From: Paracoccus indicus
Lineage (GTDB): Bacteria > Pseudomonadota > Alphaproteobacteria > Rhodobacterales > Rhodobacteraceae
NCBI RefSeq assembly: GCF_003056335.1
Contig: NZ_PYWA01000002.1
Location: 186,001 to 250,000 of the forward strand
DNA length: 64,000 bases
Reading direction: 5' to 3'
The notes under the pieces are model-generated. The model was not told the DNA's origin and made no database searches. It saw nothing but the letters and a program-made list of their open reading frames with translations. The position numbers and the translations under genes were made by a program. Below, one piece after another: positions 56,286 to 64,000 of the stretch. Positions within the stretch are counted from its first letter, which is position 1. Each line of letters starts with the position of its first letter.

Positions 56286-59200
56286 ATGTTCGAGAAAATT
56301 CTGGTTGCGAACCGGGGGGAGATTGCGATCCGCGTCATGCGTGCCGCGAACGAACTGGGCAAACGGACGGTTGCGGTCTATGCCGAGGAGGACAAGCTGG
56401 GGCTTCACCGCTTCAAGGCGGATGAGGCATACCGCATCGGCGAAGGTCTGGGGCCGGTGGCGGCCTATCTGTCCATCCCCGAGATCATCCGCGTCGCCAA
56501 GGAATGCGGTGCCGATGCGATCCACCCGGGGTACGGCCTGCTGTCCGAAAACCCGGAATTCGTCGATGCCTGCTTCGAAGCCGGGATCACCTTCATCGGT
56601 CCCAAGGCCGAAACCATGCGCGCCCTTGGCGACAAGGCCAGCGCGCGCCGCGTCGCGATCGAGGCGGGCGTGCCCGTCATCCCCGCGACCGAAGTCTTGG
56701 GCGAAGATTTCGACGCCATCAAGAAGGAAGCGGCCGAGGTCGGCTATCCGCTGATGCTGAAGGCCAGCTGGGGCGGCGGCGGTCGCGGCATGCGGCCCAT
56801 CAACAGCGAAGCCGAACTGGTCGAGAAGGTCCGTGAGGGTCGCCGCGAGGCCGAGGCCGCCTTCGGCAACGGCGAGGGCTATCTGGAAAAGATGATCCTG
56901 CGTGCCCGCCACGTCGAGGTTCAGCTGCTGGGCGACACGCATGGAGGGCTCTATCACCTGTTCGAACGCGATTGCACCGTGCAGCGTCGTAACCAGAAGG
57001 TCGTCGAACGCGCCCCCGCCCCCTATCTGACCGAGGAACAGCGCGCCGAGGTCTGCGGCCTTGCGCTGAAGATCGGGCAGGCGGTCGGTTACGAATGCGC
57101 GGGCACCGTCGAATTCCTGATGGATATGGACAGCCAGCAGTTCTACTTCATCGAGGTGAACCCGCGCGTCCAGGTCGAGCACACCGTGACCGAGGAAGTC
57201 ACCGGCATCGACATCGTCCAGTCCCAGATCAAGATTGCCGAGGGCGCGACCCTGGCCGAGGCCACCGGCCACGCGCGGCAAGAGGACATCACCCTCTCGG
57301 GCCACGCCTTGCAGTGCCGGGTGACGACCGAGGACCCGCAGAACAACTTCATCCCCGATTACGGCCGCATCACCGCCTATCGCAGCGCGACCGGCATGGG
57401 CATTCGCCTGGACGGCGGCACGGCCTATTCCGGCGGCGTCATCACGCGGTATTATGATTCGCTGCTGGTCAAGGTGACGGCTTGGGCGCAGACCCCCGAT
57501 CAGGCGATCAAGCGCATGGACCGCGCCCTGCGCGAGTTCCGGGTGCGGGGCGTTTCGACGAACATCGACTTCGTCATCAACCTGCTGAAGCATCCGACCT
57601 TCCTGGATGACACCTATACCACCAAGTTCATCGACACGACGGACGATCTGTTCACCTTCAAGAAACGTCAGGACCGCGCGACCCGCATCCTGACCTATCT
57701 GGCCGACATCAGCGTGAACGGCCACCCCGAGACCTCGGGGCGTGCCCTGCCGCCCGCGCAGGCGCGCCAGCCCGTGGCCCCCGCGCCCGTGGCCGAACCC
57801 GCGCCGGGCACCCGTCAGCTGCTGGAAGCCCGAGGCGCGCAGGCCGTGGCCGACTGGATGGCCGCGCAGAAGCAGCTGCTGATCACCGACACCACCATGC
57901 GCGACGGGCACCAGTCGCTGCTGGCGACGCGCATGCGCTCGATCGACATGATCCGCGTGGCGCCCAGCTATGCCGCCAATCTGCCGCAGCTGTTCAGCGT
58001 CGAATGCTGGGGCGGGGCGACCTTCGACGTGGCCTATCGCTTCCTGCAGGAATGTCCGTGGCAGCGGTTGCGCGACATCCGGGCGCATATGCCCAACCTG
58101 ATGACGCAGATGCTGCTGCGCGCCAGCAATGGCGTCGGCTATACCAACTATCCCGACAACGTCGTGCAGTCCTTCGTGCGTCAGGCCGCGGAAACCGGCG
58201 TCGATGTCTTCCGCGTCTTCGACAGCCTGAACTGGGTCGAAAACATGCGCGTCGCCATGGATGCGGTGATCGAGAGCGGCAAGATCTGCGAGGGCACGGT
58301 CTGCTATACCGGCAACATGCTGGACCCGGATCGGGCGAAATACGACCTGGCCTATTACGTCAAGACCGCCAAGGACCTGAAGGCCGCGGGTGCGCATGTG
58401 CTGGGCCTAAAGGACATGGCGGGCCTGCTGAAGCCCGCCGCCGCAACCCAGCTGATCAAGGCCCTGAAGGAGGAGGTCGGCCTGCCGATCCACTTCCACA
58501 CCCATGACACCAGCGGCATGGGCGGCGCGACCATCCTTGCCGCTGCCGAGGCGGGCGTCGATGCCGTCGATTGCGCGATGGACGCGCTGTCGGGCAACAC
58601 CAGCCAGCCGACCATGGGGTCGGTCGTCGAGGCGCTGGCCCATACCTCCCGCGACACCGGTCTGGACATCGGCCATATCCGCGCCATCAGCAACTACTGG
58701 GAACGGGTCCGCGAAAGCTATGCCGCCTTCGAAAGCGGCCTGCAGGCCCCCGCATCCGAGGTCTATCTGCACGAGATGCCGGGCGGCCAGTTCACCAACC
58801 TCAAGGCGCAGGCACGTTCGATGGGGCTGGAAGATCGCTGGCACGAGGTCGCGCAGGCCTATGCCGACGTGAACCGCATGTTCGGCGACATCGTCAAGGT
58901 GACGCCGTCCTCGAAGGTGGTCGGTGACATGGCGCTGATGATGGTGGCGCAGAACCTGACGCCCGAACAGGTCATGGATCCGTCGGTCGATGTCAGCTTC
59001 CCCGACAGCGTCGTTGACATGATGCGCGGCAACCTGGGCCAACCCCCCGGCGGCTGGCCGCAGGCGATCCAGGCCAAGATCCTGAAGGGCGAGGAACCCT
59101 TCACCGATCGCCCCGGCGCCCATCTGGAGCCCGTCGACCTGGAGGCCGTCCGCGCGAAGCTGTCCGAAGAGTTGGGTGGCAAGCCCATCGACGATGAGGA

Positions 59201-59720
59201 TCTGAACGGCTACCTGATGTATCCTAAGGTCTTCACCGACTACATGGCGCGTCACGAAACCTATGGTCCCGTCCGCACCTTGCCGACCCGCAACTTCTTC
59301 TACGGGATGGAGCCGGGGCAGGAGATCAGCGTCGAGATCGACCCAGGCAAGACCTTGGAGATCCGCCTGCTGACCTTGGGCGAGACCGACGAAAAGGGCG
59401 AGATGAAGGTCTTCTTCGAACTGAACGGCCAGCCCCGCCAGGTCCGCATCCCGAACCGCAAGGCCACCGGCACCGCGGCCGCCCGCCCCAAGGCCGACCC
59501 GGCGAACGCGGGTCATGTCGGCGCGCCGATGCCGGGCGTGGTCGCATCGGTCGCCGCCGTCGTCGGTGCCAAGGTCAGTCAGGGCGACATGCTGCTGACG
59601 ATCGAGGCGATGAAGATGGAAACCGGCCTGCACGCCGACCGCGACGGCACCATCAAGGCCGTCCACGTCACCCCCGGTCAGCAGATCGACGCCAAGGACC
59701 TGCTGGTCGAAATCGAATAG
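56286..59720 (+). CDS. pyc: Pyruvate carboxylase
   Basis: A biotin enzyme that carboxylates pyruvate to oxaloacetate, refilling the TCA cycle. The 1144-residue chain has all parts in order: biotin carboxylase (KILVANRGEIAIRVMRAANELG at the start, GGGGRGM near residue 178, FIEVNPRVQVEHTVTE near 290), carboxyltransferase (TTMRDGHQSLLATRMRS near 538, GLKDMAG, HFHTHDTSG), the PYC allosteric domain, and a biotin carrier domain with Lys1110 in EAMKMETG. The ATG at 56286 is the family start. It stands alone, between uvrA (divergent) and nuo. Confidence 0.97.
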   Translation: MFEKILVANRGEIAIRVMRAANELGKRTVAVYAEEDKLGLHRFKADEAYRIGEGLGPVAAYLSIPEIIRVAKECGADAIHPGYGLLSENPEFVDACFEAGITFIGPKAETMRALGDKASARRVAIEAGVPVIPATEVLGEDFDAIKKEAAEVGYPLMLKASWGGGGRGMRPINSEAELVEKVREGRREAEAAFGNGEGYLEKMILRARHVEVQLLGDTHGGLYHLFERDCTVQRRNQKVVERAPAPYLTEEQRAEVCGLALKIGQAVGYECAGTVEFLMDMDSQQFYFIEVNPRVQVEHTVTEEVTGIDIVQSQIKIAEGATLAEATGHARQEDITLSGHALQCRVTTEDPQNNFIPDYGRITAYRSATGMGIRLDGGTAYSGGVITRYYDSLLVKVTAWAQTPDQAIKRMDRALREFRVRGVSTNIDFVINLLKHPTFLDDTYTTKFIDTTDDLFTFKKRQDRATRILTYLADISVNGHPETSGRALPPAQARQPVAPAPVAEPAPGTRQLLEARGAQAVADWMAAQKQLLITDTTMRDGHQSLLATRMRSIDMIRVAPSYAANLPQLFSVECWGGATFDVAYRFLQECPWQRLRDIRAHMPNLMTQMLLRASNGVGYTNYPDNVVQSFVRQAAETGVDVFRVFDSLNWVENMRVAMDAVIESGKICEGTVCYTGNMLDPDRAKYDLAYYVKTAKDLKAAGAHVLGLKDMAGLLKPAAATQLIKALKEEVGLPIHFHTHDTSGMGGATILAAAEAGVDAVDCAMDALSGNTSQPTMGSVVEALAHTSRDTGLDIGHIRAISNYWERVRESYAAFESGLQAPASEVYLHEMPGGQFTNLKAQARSMGLEDRWHEVAQAYADVNRMFGDIVKVTPSSKVVGDMALMMVAQNLTPEQVMDPSVDVSFPDSVVDMMRGNLGQPPGGWPQAIQAKILKGEEPFTDRPGAHLEPVDLEAVRAKLSEELGGKPIDDEDLNGYLMYPKVFTDYMARHETYGPVRTLPTRNFFYGMEPGQEISVEIDPGKTLEIRLLTLGETDEKGEMKVFFELNGQPRQVRIPNRKATGTAAARPKADPANAGHVGAPMPGVVASVAAVVGAKVSQGDMLLTIEAMKMETGLHADRDGTIKAVHVTPGQQIDAKDLLVEIE

Positions 59721-59727
59721 AATCAAG

Positions 59728-59761
59728 CCGGGGCAGGGAGGCTCGCCTTATCCTGCCCCGG
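59728..59761 (+). terminator. Terminator after pyc
   Basis: CCGGGGCAGG pairs with CCTGCCCCGG around a 14-base loop, 7 bases after the stop. No T-run follows. Confidence 0.65.
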
Positions 59762-59943
59762 TCCGGCCCGAGGCCGCCAACAATTCCCGCAGCCCGTGAT
59801 TTTAGGTCCAGATTGCTGCGATTAGCCGCAGCATCGCCACGTCCGGCCCGTTGACCCCGATGCGTGGCGGGTCTAAACCGCAGACAGCCAACCCGTCGCG
59901 AGGTGAGCCAAGATCCCCGCGACCGACAAGGGGATCAAAGCCC

Positions 59944-60833
<890 letters not shown>

Positions 60834-60835
60834 CG

Positions 60836-61453
60836 ATGGCGATCTATCCCGACATGGACGCGCTGGAACAGCTGGCCGAACACATCAAGATGCGTCGCCC
60901 CGGCGAGGTTCTGGACGCCACCGTCGCCTTTGGCGAACTGACGGTGACGGCCACGGCCAGCGGCATCCTGGATTTGATCGAGTTCCTGCGCAGCGACAGC
61001 AGCTGCCGGTTCTCGACCCTGGTGGACATCACCGCCGTCGACCATCCCGAACGCCAGCAGCGTTTCGACGTGGTCTGGCACTTCCTGTCGATGTACCAGA
61101 ACCACCGCATCCGCGTGAAGACGGCCATCCGCGAGGATGAGATGCTGCCGACGCTGGTCAAGATCCACCCTGCCGCCAATTGGTTCGAGCGCGAGATCTT
61201 CGACATGTTCGGCATCCTGTTCACGGGCCATCCCGACATGCGGCGTCTGCTGACCGACTACGGCTTCTCGGGCCATCCGCTGCGCAAGGATTTCCCGACG
61301 ACCGGCTATGTCGAGGTTCGCTATGACGAGGCCGAGAAGCGCGTCATCTATGAACCTGTGAATCTGGTGCAGGAATATCGCCAGTTCGATTTCCTCTCTC
61401 CGTGGGAGGGCGCGAAATACGTCCTTCCCGGCGACGAAAAGACCAAGGGGTAA
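60836..61453 (+). CDS. nuoC: NADH-quinone oxidoreductase subunit C
   Basis: The 30-kDa hydrophilic subunit, 205 residues, that links NuoB and NuoD in the peripheral arm. The family signature is [26 protein letters not shown] near residues 122-147, followed by GHPLRKDFP. NuoC and NuoD are separate genes here, as in other alphaproteobacteria, and not fused as in E. coli. It begins 2 bases after the nuoB stop. Confidence 0.95.
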   Translation: MAIYPDMDALEQLAEHIKMRRPGEVLDATVAFGELTVTATASGILDLIEFLRSDSSCRFSTLVDITAVDHPERQQRFDVVWHFLSMYQNHRIRVKTAIREDEMLPTLVKIHPAANWFEREIFDMFGILFTGHPDMRRLLTDYGFSGHPLRKDFPTTGYVEVRYDEAEKRVIYEPVNLVQEYRQFDFLSPWEGAKYVLPGDEKTKG

Positions 61454-61457
61454 GGCC

Positions 61458-62696
61458 ATGGACGGCGATATCCGGACCAACAGCTATGACGACGGCAGCC
61501 AGGATCTGCTGACCGGCGAACAGCGCATCCGCAACTTCAACATCAACTTCGGTCCCCAGCACCCGGCAGCACACGGCGTGCTGCGCATGGTGCTGGAACT
61601 GGACGGCGAGGTGGTGGAACGCGCCGACCCGCATATCGGTCTGCTGCATCGCGGCACCGAGAAGCTGATGGAAAGCCGCACCTATCTGCAGAACCTGCCG
61701 TATTTCGACCGGCTGGATTACGTCTCGCCCATGAACCAGGAACATGCCTGGTGCCTGGCGATCGAGCGTCTGACGGGCACCGTCGTGCCGCGTCGCGCCA
61801 GCCTGATCCGTGTTCTGTATTCCGAGATCGGCCGCATCCTGAACCACCTGCTGGGCCTGACCACGGGTGCGCTGGACGTCGGCGCGCTGACGCCGCCGCT
61901 TTGGGGCTTCGAGGCCCGCGAACAGCTGATGATCTTCTATGAACGGGCCTGCGGCGCGCGTCTGCACGCGGCCTATTTCCGGCCCGGAGGCGTCCATCAG
62001 GACCTGCCGCCCGATCTGCTGAACGACATCGAGGAATGGTGCGAGCATTTCCCGAAGGTGCTGGACGATCTGGACACGCTGCTGACGGAGAACCGCATCT
62101 TCAAGCAGCGCCTGGTCGATATCGGCATCGTCACCGAACAGGATGCGCTGGACTGGGGCTTCTCGGGCGTGATGGTGCGCGGCTCGGGCATGGCCTGGGA
62201 CCTGCGTCGCAGCCAGCCCTACGAATGCTATGATGAGTTTGACTTCAAGATCCCGGTCGGCACCAATGGCGACTGCTACGACCGCTTCCTCTGCCGGATG
62301 CAGGAGATGCGCGAATCGACCAGCATCATGAAGCAGGCGATCGCCAAGCTGCGGGCCGAGCCCGCGGGCGACGTGATGGCGCGCGGCAAGCTGACCCCGC
62401 CCAAGCGCGGCGACATGAAGCGCGACATGGAAAGCCTGATCCATCACTTCAAGCTTTACACCGAAGGCTTCCGCGTTCCTGCGGGCGAGGTTTATGCCGC
62501 CGTCGAAGCGCCCAAGGGCGAATTCGGCGTCTACCTGGTCAGCGACGGGTCGAACAAACCCTATCGCGCCAAGCTGCGCGCGCCGGGCTTCCTTCACCTG
62601 CAATCGATGGACTGGATGTCGAAAGGCCACCTGCTGGCCGACGTCCCTGCCTTGATCGCCACCCAAGACATCGTGTTCGGAGAGGTTGACCGCTGA
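61458..62696 (+). CDS. nuoD: NADH-quinone oxidoreductase subunit D
   Basis: The 49-kDa subunit that forms much of the quinone cavity. The 412-residue protein has [21 protein letters not shown] near residue 32, [12 protein letters not shown], the quinone-site region [10 protein letters not shown]-type ([15 protein letters not shown]), and [19 protein letters not shown] near the end. It lies 4 bases after nuoC and shares a base with the nuoE start (TGATG). Confidence 0.96.
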   Translation: MDGDIRTNSYDDGSQDLLTGEQRIRNFNINFGPQHPAAHGVLRMVLELDGEVVERADPHIGLLHRGTEKLMESRTYLQNLPYFDRLDYVSPMNQEHAWCLAIERLTGTVVPRRASLIRVLYSEIGRILNHLLGLTTGALDVGALTPPLWGFEAREQLMIFYERACGARLHAAYFRPGGVHQDLPPDLLNDIEEWCEHFPKVLDDLDTLLTENRIFKQRLVDIGIVTEQDALDWGFSGVMVRGSGMAWDLRRSQPYECYDEFDFKIPVGTNGDCYDRFLCRMQEMRESTSIMKQAIAKLRAEPAGDVMARGKLTPPKRGDMKRDMESLIHHFKLYTEGFRVPAGEVYAAVEAPKGEFGVYLVSDGSNKPYRAKLRAPGFLHLQSMDWMSKGHLLADVPALIATQDIVFGEVDR

Positions 62697-63616
62697 TGCT
62701 GCGCCGCCTTCACCCCGTCCAGCCGGACAGTTTCACCTTCACGCCTGCGAACCTTGAATGGGCGCAGGCGCAGATCACCAAATACCCGGAAGGTCGCCAG
62801 CAGTCGGCGATCATCCCGCTGTTGTGGCGCGCGCAGGAACAGGAAGGCTGGCTGACCCGCCCGGCCATCGAATATGTCGCCGAATTCCTGGGCATGGCCT
62901 ATATCCGGGCGCTGGAGGTCGCGACCTTCTACTTCATGTTCCAACTGCAACCCGTTGGCACCGTGGCCAATATCCAGATCTGCGGCACCACGACCTGCAT
63001 GATCTGCGGCGCCGAGGATCTGATCGAGGTCTGCAAGCGCAAGATTGCGCCGACCCCGCATACGCCCTCGGCCGATGGCAAGTTCAGCTGGGAAGAGGTC
63101 GAATGCCTGGGTGCCTGCGCCAACGCGCCGATGGCCCAGATCGGCAAGGATTATTACGAAGATCTGACGCCTGCGTCACTGGAAGCCCTGATCGACCGCA
63201 TGTCGGCAGGCGAGGTTCCGCAGCCGGGGTCCCAGACCGGGCGCTTCGCCTCGGAACCCGCGTCCGGGCTGACCAGCCTGGAAGATGCCAAGGGTGGCCA
63301 TGATCACAATGCCAGCGTACAGCTGGCCAATGAACTGGGCGAAACCCTGAAGCGCATCGACGGGACCGAGGTGCCGATCCTGACCAAATGGCGTCGCGAT
63401 CAGCCGAAGGCCGCCGTGGACGACCAGTCGGGTCACGACATGACCCCCGAGGACGAACCGCGTCCCGCCGATGGCGAACCCGCCGACAAGACCGGCGTGA
63501 CCGAGCAGGAGGCGCAGGCCAGCTCGGCCGCGCGTCCGGTTTCGGATCGCGAACCCGCCGGCGTTCGCGGTGAGGAAAAACAGGCACAGGAAGAGAGCGA
63601 CAGCAAGAAGGACTGA
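62696..63616 (+). CDS. nuoE: NADH-quinone oxidoreductase subunit E with long acidic tail
   Basis: The 24-kDa thioredoxin-like subunit with a [2Fe-2S] cluster in the NADH module. Cluster ligands are Cys96 and Cys101 (CGTTTC) and Cys137 and Cys141 (CLGAC). The conserved domain ends near residue 175, but the protein continues to 306 with a Pro/Glu/Asp/Gln/Ala-rich, apparently unstructured tail ([30 protein letters not shown]). Typical NuoE is much shorter, and Paracoccus Nqo2 has about 240 residues. Confidence 0.95.
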   Translation: MLRRLHPVQPDSFTFTPANLEWAQAQITKYPEGRQQSAIIPLLWRAQEQEGWLTRPAIEYVAEFLGMAYIRALEVATFYFMFQLQPVGTVANIQICGTTTCMICGAEDLIEVCKRKIAPTPHTPSADGKFSWEEVECLGACANAPMAQIGKDYYEDLTPASLEALIDRMSAGEVPQPGSQTGRFASEPASGLTSLEDAKGGHDHNASVQLANELGETLKRIDGTEVPILTKWRRDQPKAAVDDQSGHDMTPEDEPRPADGEPADKTGVTEQEAQASSAARPVSDREPAGVRGEEKQAQEESDSKKD

Positions 63617-63666
63617 TCGTCAGAACGGCCCGGGGGCCGATGGACAGCAGAAAGGTGACCGTCACG

Positions 63667-64000
63667 ATGCAAAGCTTGAGCCGCATGACCGCGTTGGGAA
63701 CATTCGTTCTGGTGACCGTCGCGCTTGGGATTACCGGAGCGACGGGCTGGCTGGCCGCGATCTTCATCGGGCTGGTCTTCGCGGCCTTCCTGGGCGCGGT
63801 GATCTTCTGGCTGGCCGAGATGGGAACGCAGGCGATGGTCGCGTCGGACATGGATGCCGCAATCCCGTCCGATCTGCCCGGCAGCGCACCCATGGCCGAG
63901 GCGCTTTCGACCCCCGAGGTCGCCGCCGAGGTGACCGAGGAGATCGCGCCATCGGGCGACGCGCAGTTCGACACCGAACGTGAAAGCATGGCCGAAGGAC
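63667..64000 (+). CDS. Small membrane protein in the nuo operon (cut by window end)
   Basis: The first 111 residues of an ORF between nuoE and the expected nuoF, the position of one of the unidentified reading frames in the P. denitrificans nqo cluster. It has two membrane segments (LGTFVLVTVALGITGATGWL and LAAIFIGLVFAAFLGAVIFWL) and then an acidic Ala/Pro/Glu-rich part. AAGGTGA precedes the ATG at 63667; an in-frame ATG at 63640 is also possible. The C-terminus is beyond the window. Confidence 0.75.
   Translation, partial: MQSLSRMTALGTFVLVTVALGITGATGWLAAIFIGLVFAAFLGAVIFWLAEMGTQAMVASDMDAAIPSDLPGSAPMAEALSTPEVAAEVTEEIAPSGDAQFDTERESMAEG

Overview
The window is a continuous piece of a GC-rich alphaproteobacterial chromosome, most likely Paracoccus or a close member of the Rhodobacterales. 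The main evidence is a cytochrome c550 gene directly upstream of ctaD (an arrangement known from Paracoccus denitrificans), the nuoABCDE order with an extra small ORF after nuoE, fabA-fabB-fabI gene order, an alphaproteobacterial GTTC-N7-GTTC SOS box before uvrA, and short Rhodobacterales-type membrane ORFs (DUF2244, DUF4260). I see no insertion sequence, phage gene, CRISPR array or replication origin. No gene-free gap exceeds about 240 bases.

Layout. 1-7.5 kb: end of an aminoacyl-transferase gene (bpt), glnE, a glycosyltransferase with an N-terminal c-di-GMP-type domain, carA, yqeY and a DUF3008 gene. 7.5-11.3 kb: DUF2244, ctaD, cycA, lipB and tRNA-Leu(GAG). 11.4-17.8 kb: an efflux operon (adaptor, RND pump, outer-membrane lipoprotein) with a divergent TetR gene. 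17.8-21.8 kb: a short LOV photoreceptor protein translationally coupled to a CheB-CheR-PAS-HWE histidine kinase.

21.9-33.8 kb is the most interesting part. It holds a LacI-type regulator, a sugar ABC transporter, three TIM-barrel 'sugar isomerase' proteins (one cytoplasmic, one Tat-exported, one Sec-exported), a Gfo/Idh dehydrogenase, a GMC flavoprotein with a predicted iron-sulfur motif plus its Tat-bearing small subunit, and an exported DUF1080 protein. Five 14-bp operator-like sites with the same pattern (TGTAA-N4-TTTCA or TTACA) punctuate this region. The gene set fits oxidation of a glycoside at C3 outside the cytoplasm, cleavage of the 3-keto glycoside there, uptake, and reduction inside.

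34-49.6 kb is mostly housekeeping: phosphate transporter, alpha/beta hydrolase, fabI-fabB-fabA, a putative glycosyltransferase with an alanine-rich membrane protein, infC (apparently starting at ATA), dut, a membrane-anchored ThiF/MoeB protein, an M3 peptidase, an SH3 protein, a 2-hydroxyacid dehydrogenase, an MFS transporter, panB and panC. 49.8-64 kb: a dimethylglycine dehydrogenase-like flavoprotein, two tandem tRNA-Gly(GCC) genes, DUF4260, uvrA with its SOS box, pyruvate carboxylase, and the start of the complex I operon (nuoA-E plus a membrane ORF cut by the window end).
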